From Paulinella micropora (taxonomy: Eukaryota; Cercozoa; Imbricatea; Euglyphida), in NCBI GenBank assembly GCA_009731375.1, contig BJOX01000009.1:1151566-1215565 (forward strand): 64,000 nt of DNA. The letters run 5' to 3'. A program made the position numbers and the translations under genes. The notes below the pieces were generated by a model. That model made no database searches and was not told the origin of the DNA. It worked only from the letters and a program-made list of their open reading frames with translations. Of the stretch, positions 1 to 13,223 are shown piece after piece (within the stretch, counting starts at the first letter, position 1; each line of letters opens with the position of its first letter).

Positions 1-59
<59 letters not shown>

Positions 60-88
60 GTAGGTAGGTAGGTAGGTAGGTAGGTAGG

Positions 89-156
<68 letters not shown>
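1..156. repeat. (GATA)n with (GTAG)n core
   Basis: Tetranucleotide array at the left edge of the window, GATA with a central run of GTAG. It is read as intron sequence upstream of the candidate exon at 185. Confidence 0.95.
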
Positions 157-157
<1 letters not shown>

Positions 158-184
158 CTTCTGAATTGCCACTTCGCCTTACAG

Positions 185-223
185 ACATCGATCCAGAGAT
201 ACTGATGGACCTTCATAACCTAG
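185..223 (+). CDS. SNF1-related kinase-like gene, candidate exon 1 of window (phase 1 to 1)
   Basis: A 39-nt island between GATA arrays, preceded by a pyrimidine-rich stretch ending CCTTACAG and followed by GTTGAG. Entered with two carried bases it reads [12 protein letters not shown] and leaves one base, g. Joined to the exon at 3406 the split codon becomes Gly, giving ...DLHNLG-FGSLGT.... This resembles the 'DP..L..L..LG' start of the UBA-like region that follows the kinase domain in BRSK/SAD and Nim1-type kinases (family knowledge). The kinase domain is outside the window. The exon is short, so the case rests on the phase fit and the match to exon 2. The donor GTTGAG is weak. Confidence 0.5.
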
Positions 224-235
224 GTTGAGAGATGG

Positions 236-272
236 ATAGATAGATAGATAGATAGGTAGGTAGGTAGGTAGG

Positions 273-341
<69 letters not shown>

Positions 342-346
342 GGATG

Positions 347-415
<69 letters not shown>

Positions 416-502
416 GTAGGTAGGTAGGTAGGTAGGTAGGTAGGTAGGAGGAAGGTAGGTAGGTAGGTAGGTAGGTAGGTAGGTAGTAGGTAGGTAGGTA
501 GG

Positions 503-555
<53 letters not shown>

Positions 556-556
556 G

Positions 557-620
<64 letters not shown>

Positions 621-682
621 GATAGATAGATGGCTGGGAAAGAAAGAGAGCAACAAAGCTGTCACAGGTAAGATAGATAGAT

Positions 683-716
<34 letters not shown>

Positions 717-830
717 GTAGATAGATAGATAGATAGATATATAGATAGATAGGTAGGTAGGTAGGTAGGTAGGTAGTAGGTAGTAGGTAGTAGGAATGTA
801 GGTAGGTAGGTAGGTAGGTAGGTAGGTAGG

Positions 831-907
<77 letters not shown>

Positions 908-962
908 GGATGGATGGATGGATGGATGGATGGATAGGTAGGTAGGTAGGTAGGTAGGTAGG

Positions 963-1025
<63 letters not shown>

Positions 1026-1161
1026 GCATCTCACTTCCCTCGCTTGTCTGTGCNNNNNNNNNNAGATAGATAGATAGATGGATAGATACATAGATAGATA
1101 GATAGATCTATAGATAGATAGATATAGATAGATAGATCTGGATAGATAGATAGATAGATCC

Positions 1162-1245
<84 letters not shown>

Positions 1246-1291
1246 GTAGGAAGGTAGGTAGGTAGGTAGATAGATAGATATAGATAGATAA

Positions 1292-1340
<49 letters not shown>

Positions 1341-1380
1341 CAGATAGGTAGATAGATAGGTTGGTAGATAGGTAGGTAGG

Positions 1381-1447
<67 letters not shown>

Positions 1448-1508
1448 GTAGATAGATAGATAGACACATAGGTAGATAGATAGGTTGGTAGATAGGTAGG
1501 TAGTAAAT
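236..1508. repeat. GATA/GTAG/GATG arrays (intron) with a 10-N gap
   Basis: Tetranucleotide arrays occupy most of the first intron. Small unique islands lie at about 633-670 (ends CACAG then GTAAG), 1026-1053 (cut by the gap 1054-1063) and 1505-1530 (ends ACAAG then GTGAG, with an upstream part like the acceptor region of the exon at 185). These may be partial exon copies. No protein is supported here; the long minus-strand YLSI frames are repeat artefacts. Confidence 0.9.
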
Positions 1509-1536
1509 TGCCTTCGTCTTACAAGGTGAGATGATG

Positions 1537-2332
1537 TCTTGTATTGTATTGTATTGTATTGTATTGTATTACATTGTATTGCATTGTATTACATTGTATT
1601 GTATTGTATTGTATTGTATTGCATTATATGGTATTGTATTTGTATTTAATACATTGTATTATATTGTATTGTATTGTATTGCATTGTATTGTATTGTATT
1701 GTATTGTACTGTACTGTATTGTATTGTATTGTATTGCATTGCATTGTATTGTATTGTATTGTATTGTATTGTATTACATTGTATTGTATTGTATTGTATT
1801 GTATTGTATTGTATTGTATTGTATTGTATTGTATTGTTTTGTATTACATTGTATTGTATTGTATTGTCTTGTATTGTATTGTATTGTATTGTTCTGTACT
1901 GTATTGTACTGTATTGTATTGTATTGTATTGTATTGTATTGTATTATTGTATTGTATTGTATTGTATTGTCTTGTCTTATATTGTATTGTATTGTATTGT
2001 ATTGTATTGTAATGTATTGTATTTATTAAATTGCGTTGTATTGTATTTCATTCTATTGCATTGTATTGTATTGTATTGTATTGTATTGTATTTCATTGTA
2101 CTGTATTGTATTGTATTGTATTGTGTATTGTATTGTATTGTATTGTATTGCATTACGTTGTACTGTATTGTACTGTATTGTACTGCTATTCTATTCTATT
2201 CGATTCGATTCGATTCGATTCGGTTCGGTTCGGTTCTGTTCTGTTATGTTCTGTTCTGTTGTGTTCTATTCTATTCTATTCTATTCTATTCTATTCTATT
2301 CTATTATTGTATTCTGTTCTATTCTATTCTAT

Positions 2333-2397
<65 letters not shown>

Positions 2398-2480
2398 TNN
2401 NNNNNNNNTATTCTATTGCATTGTACTGTATTGTATTTCATTCTATTCTATTGTGTTCTATTGCATAGTACTGTCTTATC
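1537..2480. repeat. (TTGTA)n pentamer array drifting to TTCTA/TTCGA/TTCGG, then poly(T), gap 2399-2408
   Basis: About 800 bp of TTGTA pentamers. From about 2190 the unit drifts stepwise through TTCTA, TTCGA, TTCGG, TTCTG and back to TTCTA, ending in a 65-bp T tract (one C) at a 10-N gap. Pentamers resume after the gap. Confidence 0.95.
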
Positions 2481-2517
2481 ATTCCGCTCGTTGGAAACAC
2501 ATAGGGAATAGTGTGTT

Positions 2518-2652
2518 ATGCGGTTAGCAACGAATTTTACGTGTTTTGCGGGCTAGCTCGCCGGCCCGGCTCGCCCGTAAAACACGTCAAATTTGGCGCG
2601 CCGCATATGTAGATTTATCGGCGACCTGACCACATTTTGTGGAGGTGTGACC
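2518..2652. repeat. GC-rich double-hairpin element, copy 1
   Basis: Imperfect inverted repeat at 2518-2606, arms around ATGCGG...ACGTGTTTTGCGGG and CCCG.AAAACACGT...CCGCAT, with a GC-rich loop. It is followed by a second small hairpin built on CCACATTTTGTGG. A fragment of the second hairpin recurs at 2673-2700. Confidence 0.75.
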
Positions 2653-2717
2653 GCGATGAAAATAGTGTGTGTCTTATCGGTAACCTGGCCACATTTTGTG
2701 GACGAGAATAGTATATG

Positions 2718-2850
2718 ATGCGGCTAGCCACAAATCTTGGCGTGCTTTGCCTGGCTCGCCCGCAAAAAAGTCCAAATTTGGCGCGCGCCGCATATGCAAA
2801 TTTATCGGTAACCTAGCCACATTTTGTGGAGGTGACCGATAAACGTTGTC
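2718..2850. repeat. GC-rich double-hairpin element, copy 2
   Basis: Diverged second copy. The first hairpin spans 2718-2793. The second has arms TTTATCGGTAACC and GGTGACCGATAAA around CCACATTTTGTGG. The arms are shorter than in the copy at 5707. Confidence 0.7.
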
Positions 2851-2859
2851 ACGCGATGG

Positions 2860-3069
2860 ATGAGAAGTAACTTGTCCTTAACCACAATGAGCAATGACTT
2901 CAAACTCTTCGTTCTCAGCCGGTTCTGATCTTTGTGTTGTGGCTCGTTTGAAAGTTCTCGTCGAGAGCGTTCTAATGAGCCATAGCACAGGTTGTAGATG
3001 CAAATATTGACTGAGATCAAAGCGCTTGAATTCATTGTTCGTTGTACTTAAGAAATTGGAACTTCTCAT
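2860..3069. mobile_element. about 210-bp foldback (MITE-like) element, copy 1
   Basis: Near-palindromic: starts ATGAGAAG and ends CTTCTCAT, with arms pairing imperfectly over about 100 nt each. The two arms have diverged from each other but each matches an arm of the copies at 20491 (opposite orientation) and 23806. No coding capacity. No clear target duplication here. Confidence 0.75.
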
Positions 3070-3095
3070 GTTCTGTTATGTGTGTCTTCGAGTCA

Positions 3096-3230
3096 TTCTA
3101 CACCACGCAAAATTCCGGGTTTCTGGTGCCACTTACTGGGGTTTTTTGTTTTTGCGGCCAGAAAAGCCGGGTCTGCGGTGGTACTTTTTCTCACACCCAG
3201 AACCCAGAAAATCTGGGTGGTGGTGTAGAA
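3096..3230. mobile_element. TTCTACACCAC terminal-inverted-repeat element, copy 1
   Basis: 135 bp beginning TTCTACACCAC and ending in its imperfect complement GTGGTGTAGAA. The interior shares TTTCTGGTGCCACTT and AAAAGCC motifs with the longer copy at 19999. Confidence 0.65.
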
Positions 3231-3276
3231 CGGACCTTGGGATTCGGCTGAAATAATGTGGGGAAAAGTTGTTATC

Positions 3277-3278
3277 TG

Positions 3279-3320
<42 letters not shown>

Positions 3321-3344
3321 CCTCCCTCCCTCCCCCCCTCTCTC

Positions 3345-3401
<57 letters not shown>
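3277..3401. repeat. (CT)n with CCCT interruptions
   Basis: Dinucleotide array that also supplies the pyrimidine tract for the acceptor TTTAG at 3401-3405. Confidence 0.9.
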
Positions 3402-3403
<2 letters not shown>

Positions 3404-3405
3404 AG

Positions 3406-3494
3406 GATTCGGCTCTTTGGGAACCTGTCGTGAAAAACTTCTGCGAGAGGGGGTGTGCACTGAGAAAATCTACTACAACATACTAAACAGCAAG
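3406..3494 (+). CDS. kinase-like gene, candidate exon 2 (phase 1 to 0)
   Basis: Acceptor (CT)n-TTTAG; donor AAG followed by GTAAAG. With two carried bases it reads FGSLGTCREKLLREGV then CTEKIYYNILNSK and ends on a whole codon. The EK-(I)-YY-x-L-L-x-R/K pattern is typical of the UBA-like segment after the catalytic domain in BRSK/SAD kinases. The upstream GATTCGGCT at about 3240 may be a short partial copy of this exon's start. Phase fits exon 1 (1) and exon 3 (0). Family assignment is from memory of the pattern, not a search. Confidence 0.65.
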
Positions 3495-3514
3495 GTAAAG
3501 TGAGTATCAACAAC

Positions 3515-3586
3515 AGATAATAATACAACAACAACAACAACAACAGATACAACAACAACAACAACAGCAGCAGCAGCAACAGCAGA

Positions 3587-3627
<41 letters not shown>

Positions 3628-3628
3628 A
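3515..3628. repeat. (CAA)n/(CAG)n and (AT)n
   Basis: Short trinucleotide tract (CAA, then CAG) followed by an AT dinucleotide run, inside the intron that starts at 3495. Confidence 0.9.
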
Positions 3629-3667
3629 GGTCAAAACCTGTAAACCATATGGAAACATCTAAATATG

Positions 3668-3843
3668 TAACATACATACATACATACATATATACATACA
3701 TACATGCATACATACATAAACTAGAAGCGGAAGCGGGAGATGGAAATGTATGGCTCGTCCTCCTCCATACATACATATGTACATACATAAATACATACAT
3801 ACATACATACATATATACATGCATACATACATACATACATAAA

Positions 3844-3876
<33 letters not shown>

Positions 3877-4013
3877 CTAGAAGCGGAAGCGGGAGATGGA
3901 AATGTATGCCTCGTCCTCCTTCATACATACATATGTACATACATACATACATGCATACATACATACATGCATACATGCATACATACATACATACATACAT
4001 ACATACATACATG

Positions 4014-4047
<34 letters not shown>

Positions 4048-4320
4048 GAAGCGGAAGCGGGAGTTGGAAATGTATGCCTCGTCCTCCTCCAACCCTACAT
4101 ATATACATACATATACATATACATCTATATCTATATCTATATCTATATCTATATCTATATCTATATCTATATCTATATCCTGCTTTCGATACAACTATAT
4201 CTATATCTATATCTATATCTATATCTATATCATATGTATAGAAGCGGAAGCGGGAGATGGAAATGTATGCCTCGTCCTCCTCCAACCCTACATACATACA
4301 TACATACATACATACATACA

Positions 4321-4353
<33 letters not shown>

Positions 4354-4416
4354 CTAGAAGCGGAAGCGGGAGATGGAAATGTATGCCTCGTCCTACTCCA
4401 ACCCTACATATATACA

Positions 4417-4448
<32 letters not shown>

Positions 4449-4978
4449 CTATACACATACATACACATACATACATACATATGTATAGAAGCGGAAGCGG
4501 GAGATGGAAATGTATGCCTCGTCCTCCTCCAACCCTATTCTACCTATATCTATATCTATATCTTTATCTATATCTATATCCATATGTATAGAAACGGAAG
4601 CGGGAGATGGAAATGTATGCCTCGTCCTCCTCCAACCATACATATATACATACATACATACATACATACATACATACATAAATACATATACTATACACAT
4701 ACATACACATACATATATACATACATACATATGTTATAGAAGCGGAAGCGGGAGATGGAAATGTATGCCTCTCGTCCTCCTCCAACCCTACATATATACA
4801 TACATATACATATACATCTATATCTATATCTATATCTATATCTATATCTATATCCTGCTTTCGATACAACTATATCTATATCTATATCTATATCTATATC
4901 TATATCTATATCTATATGTATAGAAGCGGAAGCGGGAGATGGAAATGTATGCCTCGTCCTCCTCCAACCCTACATACA

Positions 4979-5011
<33 letters not shown>

Positions 5012-5078
5012 CTAGAAGCGGAAGCGGGAGATGGAAATGTATGCCTCGTCCTACTCCAACCCTACATACATACATACA

Positions 5079-5110
<32 letters not shown>

Positions 5111-5411
5111 CTATACACATACATACACATACATACATACATATGTATAGAAGCGGAAGCGGGAGATGGAAATGTATGCCTCATCCTCCTCCAACCCTAT
5201 TCTACCTATATCTATATCTATATCTATATCTATATCCATATGTATAGAAACGGAAGCGGGAGATGGAAATGTATGCCTCGTCCTCCTCCAACCATACATA
5301 TATACATACATACATACATACATACATACATACATACATACATACATACATAAATACATATACTATACACATACATACACATACATACATACATACATAC
5401 ATATGTTATAG
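3668..5411. repeat. Compound minisatellite with higher-order repeat, built on the 5' part of exon 3
   Basis: Thirteen occurrences (about 3722 to 5412) of an exon-like core of about 55 bp beginning TAGAAGCGGAAGCGGGAG, separated by ACAT or ATCTAT arrays. Two cores carry AAACGG instead of AAGCGG. From about 4047 the spacers form an ordered set of five subunits that repeats: 4047-4736 (about 690 bp) and 4737-5408 (about 672 bp). The last core is the start of the candidate exon at 5412, so the first twelve are upstream copies of its acceptor and 5' half. Confidence 0.85.
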
Positions 5412-5496
5412 AAGCGGAAGCGGGAGATGGAAATGTATGCCTCGTCCCTACCTATTCTACCTCGACGCGCATCTGCGCCTTTGTACGTACGACTCG
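5412..5496 (+). CDS. kinase-like gene, candidate exon 3 (phase 0 to 1)
   Basis: Acceptor TATGTTATAG; donor CTCG followed by GTAACT, after which a TATC array begins at once. It reads [20 protein letters not shown] then SAPLYVRL with one base left over. It continues exon 2 in phase 0; in BRSK-type kinases the corresponding segment is also a basic stretch (RKER). The shared 5' half is repeated 12 times upstream, but only this copy continues into the unique 3' half, which marks it as the functional one. Confidence 0.65.
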
Positions 5497-5620
5497 GTAA
5501 CTATCTATCTATCTACCTACCTATCTATCTATCTACCTACCTATCTATCTATCTACCTACCTATCTACCTATCTACCTACCTATCTATCTATCTATCTAC
5601 CTATCTATCTATCTACCTAC

Positions 5621-5687
<67 letters not shown>

Positions 5688-5696
5688 GCTATCTAA
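5497..5696. repeat. (TATC)n/(TACC)n
   Basis: Tetranucleotide array beginning within a few bases of the candidate donor of exon 3. Confidence 0.95.
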
Positions 5697-5706
5697 CATC
5701 ATTCTG

Positions 5707-5855
5707 ATGCGGCTAGCCACAAATTTGACGTGTTTTGCGGGCGAGCCGGAGCCGGCCCGGGCGGGCGGGCGAGCCCGCAAAACACGTCGAATTTGGCGCG
5801 CCGCATATGTAGTTTTATCGGGAACCTGACCACATTTTGTGGAGGTGACCGATAA
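5707..5855. repeat. GC-rich double-hairpin element, copy 3 (best conserved)
   Basis: Hairpin 5707-5806 with nearly perfect arms (AATTTGACGTGTTTTGCGGGC against GCCCGCAAAACACGTCGAATT, quoted as paired arms) and a GC-only loop, followed by the second CCACATTTTGTGG hairpin ending GACCGATAAA. Confidence 0.75.
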
Positions 5856-5934
5856 ATGTGTGTTACGTATACGTATGCGTGTATGTTTGCAAGATATGTA
5901 GAACATGCATATATATAAGTAAGTAAGGACAAAG

Positions 5935-6085
5935 GAGAAATTTCGGCCAGGAAATATTCGGCCAGTGATTTTTTTTTCACCGCAGAATACGTTGTTTTTG
6001 CACAAAACTTTGGGTGGCCGGAATTCTTCCCTAGTCTTTCACCGCAAGATGCGTTGTTTTTGCACAAAATTTGAAGTTGGCTGAA
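5935..6085. repeat. Interspersed repeat 'TTTCGGCCAGG', copy 1
   Basis: Contains GCAGAATACGTTGTTTTTGC and ACTTTGGGTGGCCGGAATTC. Shared at high identity with 19092-19262. Internally it holds two related halves, each with GTTGTTTTTGCACAAAA. Function unknown. 6086-6202 is unique sequence with no supported gene. Confidence 0.7.
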
Positions 6086-6202
6086 AAAATTTTTACTGGT
6101 GGTTATGTAGGCAACCGGCGCTCTAGCATGGGGACGCAAATAACGCCGATCTCTGGTATGAGCTGTGTAGAGGAATGAATATATAAGGCATGTGCACACC
6201 CC

Positions 6203-6611
6203 NNNNNNNNNNNNNNNNNNNNNNNNNNNNNNNNNNNNNNNNNNNNNNNNNNNNNNNNNNNNNNNNNNNNNNNNNNNNNNNNNNNNNNNNNNNNNNNNNN
6301 NNNNNNNNNNNNNNNNNNNNNNNNNNNNNNNNNNNNNNNNNNNNNNNNNNNNNNNNNNNNNNNNNNNNNNNNNNNNNNNNNNNNNNNNNNNNNNNNNNNN
6401 NNNNNNNNNNNNNNNNNNNNNNNNNNNNNNNNNNNNNNNNNNNNNNNNNNNNNNNNNNNNNNNNNNNNNNNNNNNNNNNNNNNNNNNNNNNNNNNNNNNN
6501 NNNNNNNNNNNNNNNNNNNNNNNNNNNNNNNNNNNNNNNNNNNNNNNNNNNNNNNNNNNNNNNNNNNNNNNNNNNNNNNNNNNNNNNNNNNNNNNNNNNN
6601 NNNNNNNNNNN
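6203..6611. other. Assembly gap (409 N)
   Basis: Run of N; nothing can be said about its content. Confidence 1.
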
Positions 6612-6635
6612 GCAGTCTCACAATTTCAGCGGGTT

Positions 6636-6985
6636 TTGCCTGCATTTTTCACACAAACTTCCCCTGGTTTCGCGTGGATTTTCACACAAACTTCCCCTGG
6701 TTTTGCGTGCATTTTTCACACAAACTTTCTCTGGTTGTGCGTGCATTTTTCACACAAACTTCCCCCTGGTTTTGCGTGCATTTTTCACACAAACTTCCCC
6801 CTGGTTTGCGTGCATTTTTCACACAAACTTTCCTTGGTTTCGCGTGCATTTTCACACAAACTTCCCCTGGTTGCGTGCATTTTTCACACAAACTTCCCCT
6901 GGTTTTGCGTGCATTTTTCACACAAACTTTCCCTGGTTTTGCGTGCGTTTTTCACACAAACTTTCCCTGGTTTTGCGTCAAAATC
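6636..6985. repeat. 34-35 bp minisatellite, about 10 copies
   Basis: Tandem unit with TTTTTCACACAAACTT and CCCCTGG plus GCGTGCA; period 34 measured between 6683, 6717 and 6751. Open in both directions by chance; not coding. Confidence 0.9.
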
Positions 6986-7053
6986 TAAAGGCTGGAACTC
7001 AATAAATCTACTACAAATACGTGTCCCTTGTCTTTACTAGTATTACTACTCAC

Positions 7054-7054
<1 letters not shown>

Positions 7055-7098
<44 letters not shown>

Positions 7099-7243
7099 CT
7101 CTCCCTTGGTGTGTGTGTAAAAATGTTTAGAAAATCCGGACAACAGCAAATATATGTATATATATATATATACATACATACACACACCAAGTATATATAT
7201 ATAATAAGACCGCGGATAACGTATCGGAGGAGGCAGAGAACAG

Positions 7244-7295
<52 letters not shown>

Positions 7296-7322
7296 CATAT
7301 ACATACACACACACACACCAAG

Positions 7323-7374
<52 letters not shown>

Positions 7375-7466
7375 CAGAGCGCGGATAGCGTATCGGAGAA
7401 GCAGGACCACAGCAAATATATATACATATATGCATGTATATATATATATATATTATATATGTATAG
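7055..7466. repeat. (CT)n, (AT)n and (CA)n arrays with upstream part-copies of exon 4
   Basis: Mixed dinucleotide arrays. Islands at about 7126-7150, 7208-7247 and 7372-7415 are diverged copies of the first 30-45 nt of the exon at 7467 (shared GCGGATAGCGTATCGGAG and CACAGCAAATAT motifs). Confidence 0.85.
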
Positions 7467-9359
<1,893 letters not shown>

Positions 9360-9393
9360 AAACACCAGACACCACCGCGTCAAGCACTCCCAG
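9360..9393 (+). CDS. kinase-like gene, candidate micro-exon 5 (phase 1 to 2)
   Basis: 34-nt island: acceptor TTTATATAG, donor CCCAG followed by GTATAT. Reads TPDTTASSTP plus a split Arg. It is the only candidate found that converts phase 1 (exon 4) to phase 2 (exon 6), and its Ser/Thr/Pro composition matches the chain. Because it is so short, chance is not excluded. Confidence 0.5.
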
Positions 9394-9908
9394 GTATATG
9401 TATGTATGTATGTATGTATGTAATGTAATGTAATGTAATGTAATGTAATGTAATGTAATGTAATGTAATTATGTAATTATGTAATTATGTAATTATGTAT
9501 GTATGTATGTATGTATGTATGCATGCATGCATGCATGCATGTATGTATGTATGTATGTATGCATGCATGCATGCATTTGTGCATGTATGTATGCATGTAT
9601 GCATTTGTGCATTTGTGCATGTATGTATGCATGTATGCATGTATGTATGTATGTATGTATGCATGCATGCATTTGTGCATGTATGTATGTATGTATGTAT
9701 GTATGTATGTATGTATGTATGCATGCATGCATGCATGCATGCATGTATGTATGTATGTATGTATGCATGCATGCATGCATGCATTTGTGCATGTATGTAT
9801 GCATGTATGCATTTGTGCATTTGTGCATGTATGTATGCATGTATGCATGCATTTGTGCATGTATGTATGTATGTATGTATGTATGTATGTATGTATGTAC
9901 TTTCATAG
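9394..9908. repeat. (ATGT)n/(ATGC)n and (TAATG)n arrays
   Basis: Array starting at the donor of exon 5. It includes a TAATG pentamer block and a roughly 270-bp internal duplication marked by GCATTTGTGC. Confidence 0.9.
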
Positions 9909-9994
9909 GTTGCAAACGAATTCTGTTAACAGAGAAGAGAAAGACAAAGATACAACGACAACCTTATCTCCATCATTTCGCTCTCCTCACAATG
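9909..9994 (+). CDS. kinase-like gene, candidate exon 6 (phase 2 to 1)
   Basis: Acceptor ACTTTCATAG; donor AATG followed by GTAGATAG, where the GATA array begins at the donor itself. Reads LQTNSVNREEKDKDTTTTLS then PSFRSPHN with one base left over. Hydrophilic and Ser/Thr-rich like its neighbours. Confidence 0.62.
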
Positions 9995-9995
9995 G

Positions 9996-10045
<50 letters not shown>

Positions 10046-10073
10046 CATGGATGGATGGATGGATGGATGGATG

Positions 10074-10122
<49 letters not shown>

Positions 10123-10144
10123 CAGAGGCAGTAATATATTCTAC

Positions 10145-10191
<47 letters not shown>

Positions 10192-10270
10192 GTCTGTCTA
10201 CATTGGTGAACAGCTGTGTGTAATATCTTATCTATCTACCTTATCTATCTATCTTATCTATCTATCTATC

Positions 10271-10301
<31 letters not shown>

Positions 10302-10311
10302 CCATCTATCC

Positions 10312-10375
<64 letters not shown>
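9995..10375. repeat. (GATA)n then (TATC)n
   Basis: Tetranucleotide arrays in both orientations. Small unique pieces at about 10122-10145 and 10200-10230 recur inverted near 11690-11815. Confidence 0.95.
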
Positions 10376-10376
<1 letters not shown>

Positions 10377-10701
10377 GTTCCCTCAGGGTGCCCTTTCTCG
10401 CTTGTTGAGCCCGGAATGAAACCCACAGTGCTCTGTCGGTTTATACTAGACTGTCGAACAGTCTCGAAACTCCATCTGCTTAGTGGGTCCTCTGTAATGG
10501 AGGTGGGAGCTCGTTCTGCAAGGGGCGCTTATGGAACGAGCCCTGGCCCCGCCTGGTACTAGGGAGCTTTGGTATCGCCTGTATCAGTCCCTTCCGTGCA
10601 AACATCACGGCTTAGCTGGGCATCGGGTTAATACTTTACCCACAGACTTCCTTGGTTGACGAAATCAGAAGCTCCTTTTTTCTGACATTAGTCGATATCT
10701 C

Positions 10702-10703
<2 letters not shown>
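10376..10703 (+). mobile_element. Retroposon-like repeat with (TATC)n tail, 5'-truncated copy A
   Basis: Same family as 52428-52899. Starts inside the element at TGTTCCCTCAGG and ends at the constant 3' end GATATCTCATC, followed by TATC repeats. Contains the 15-bp palindrome GACTGTCGAACAGTC. No long ORF. Confidence 0.8.
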
Positions 10704-10755
<52 letters not shown>

Positions 10756-10757
10756 AG

Positions 10758-10823
10758 GGCATGAGAGACAAGACAAAGACGATGTTCTCTCTGTAAGCAG
10801 ATATGATACTCTGTCCGCCCCTG
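10758..10823 (+). CDS. kinase-like gene, candidate exon 7 (phase 1 to 1)
   Basis: The acceptor is the AG of the preceding CTATCTATAG; donor CCTG followed by GTATCTATC. Reads HERQDKDDVLSVSRYDTLSA plus Pro, with two bases at the start and one at the end carried over. Its last 25 nt with the donor are repeated three times downstream (ending about 10907, 11064 and 11131), each read as RYDTLSAP. Confidence 0.68.
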
Positions 10824-10824
10824 G

Positions 10825-10878
<54 letters not shown>

Positions 10879-10910
10879 ACCCAGATATGACACTTTGTCC
10901 GCCCCTGGTC

Positions 10911-10972
<62 letters not shown>

Positions 10973-10973
10973 A

Positions 10974-11021
<48 letters not shown>

Positions 11022-11064
11022 CATCTATCTATCTACCCAGATATGACACTTTGTCCGCCCCAGG

Positions 11065-11101
<37 letters not shown>

Positions 11102-11132
11102 GTAATCAGATATGATACTTTGTCCGCCCCGG

Positions 11133-11178
<46 letters not shown>

Positions 11179-11216
11179 ACTAACTTATCTATCTGTCGTT
11201 TCCCATGTTCCCCGTC

Positions 11217-11265
<49 letters not shown>

Positions 11266-11296
11266 GATAGATATTACACACACCTGTTCACCAATG

Positions 11297-11370
<74 letters not shown>
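10824..11370. repeat. (TATC)n/(GATA)n with three downstream copies of exon 7's 3' part
   Basis: Copies of AGATATGA.ACT.TGTCCGCCCC followed by GGT at about 10881-10908, 11038-11065 and 11106-11132, each directly followed by the next TATC array. 11170-11220 is unique; 11221-11370 is GATA. Confidence 0.88.
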
Positions 11371-11373
<3 letters not shown>

Positions 11374-11676
11374 GAAATATCGACTAATGTCAGAAAAAAG
11401 GAGCTTCTGATTTCGTCAACCAGGAAGTCTGTGGGTAAAGTATTAACCCGATGCCCAGCTAAGCCGTGATGTTTGCACGGAAGGGACTGATACAGGCGAT
11501 ACCAAAGCTCCCTAGTACCAGGCGGGGCCAGGGCTCGTTCCATAAGCGCCCCTTGCAGAACGAGCTCCCACCTCCATTACAGAGGACCCAGTAAGCAGAT
11601 GGAGTTTCGAGACTGTTCGACAGTCTAGTATAAACCGACAGAGCACTGTGGGTTTTATTCCGGGCTCAACAAGCGA
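11371..11676 (-). mobile_element. Retroposon-like repeat, 5'-truncated copy B
   Basis: Minus-strand copy whose constant end (GATGAAATATCG on the + strand) abuts GATA and whose other end is truncated near the AACAAGCG motif. It forms an inverted pair with copy A. Confidence 0.8.
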
Positions 11677-11710
11677 TAAGATAGATATTACACACACCTG
11701 TTCACCAATG

Positions 11711-11794
<84 letters not shown>

Positions 11795-11838
11795 GTAGAA
11801 TATACTACTGCCTCAAAGCCAACATCCGACGTCTATTC

Positions 11839-11878
<40 letters not shown>

Positions 11879-12001
11879 ATATCTACCTATCTACCTACCT
11901 ACCTACCTACCTACCTACCTACCTACCTATCTAACCTATCTATCTATTTTCAGGTTCTCCCTATACCCCTGCCTCAGAGCCAACATCCGACGTCTATTCC
12001 C

Positions 12002-12041
<40 letters not shown>

Positions 12042-12074
12042 CTTTGCAAGGACTACATTCCTTTGCGACATCTC

Positions 12075-12110
<36 letters not shown>

Positions 12111-12304
12111 GTCTATCTATCTTCCTATCCACCTATCAATGTACCTACCTACCTACCTACCTACCTACCTATCTACCTACCTACCTACCTATCTAGCTAC
12201 CTAACTACCTATCTAACCTATATATCTATCTTCAGGTTCTCCCTATACCCCTGCCTCAGTGCCAACATCCGATGTCGATTCCTATCTATCTATCTTTCTA
12301 TCTT

Positions 12305-12366
<62 letters not shown>

Positions 12367-12586
12367 CACCTACCTATCCACCTATCTACCTATCTACCTA
12401 TCTACCTATCTACCTACCTACCTACCTACCTACCTACCTACCTATCTACCTATCTACCTACCTACCTATCTACTTATCTACCTACCTACCTACCTACTTA
12501 CCTACCTATCTACTTATCTAAGCTATCTATCTATCTGCAGGTTCTCCCTATACCCCTGCCTCAGAGCCAACATCCGACGTCTATTC

Positions 12587-12639
<53 letters not shown>

Positions 12640-12839
12640 CATCTATCCACCTACCTATCTACCTATCTACCTACCTACCTACCTACCTACCTACCTACCT
12701 ACCTACCTATCTACCTACCCTACCTACCTACCTACCTACCTATCTACCTCCTACCTACCTACCTATCTATCTAACCTATCTATCTATCTTCAGGTTCTCC
12801 CTATACTACTGCCTCAGAGCCAACATCGGGCGTCTTTTC

Positions 12840-12873
<34 letters not shown>

Positions 12874-12874
12874 G

Positions 12875-12914
<40 letters not shown>

Positions 12915-13160
12915 CCTACCTACCTACCTACCTACCTACCTAACTAGCTACCTACCTATCTATCTATCTAACCTAAAAATAAATTCTAAGCTTAGTGCTC
13001 TTTCGCAGCCCGCTACCCAGTCGCCGATTGGCGGCAGGGTGGAATGGATGCCTATGTCTTCGGATATGGAGAGCTGATAGACCAAACATATCTAAGCTAT
13101 CTATCTATCTGCAGGTTCTCCCTATACCCCTGCTTCAGAGCCAACATCCGTTGTCTATTC

Positions 13161-13223
<63 letters not shown>

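Noticed and set aside
213-1469. Long minus-strand frames of YLSI/LPTY type, and similar ones across the window
   Set aside because: Direct translations of GATA/TATC/ACAT arrays; tetranucleotides without stops are open in several frames. No complex sequence.
6636-6985. CRISPR-like array
   Set aside because: Units are contiguous 34-35 bp repeats without unique spacers; eukaryotic minisatellite.
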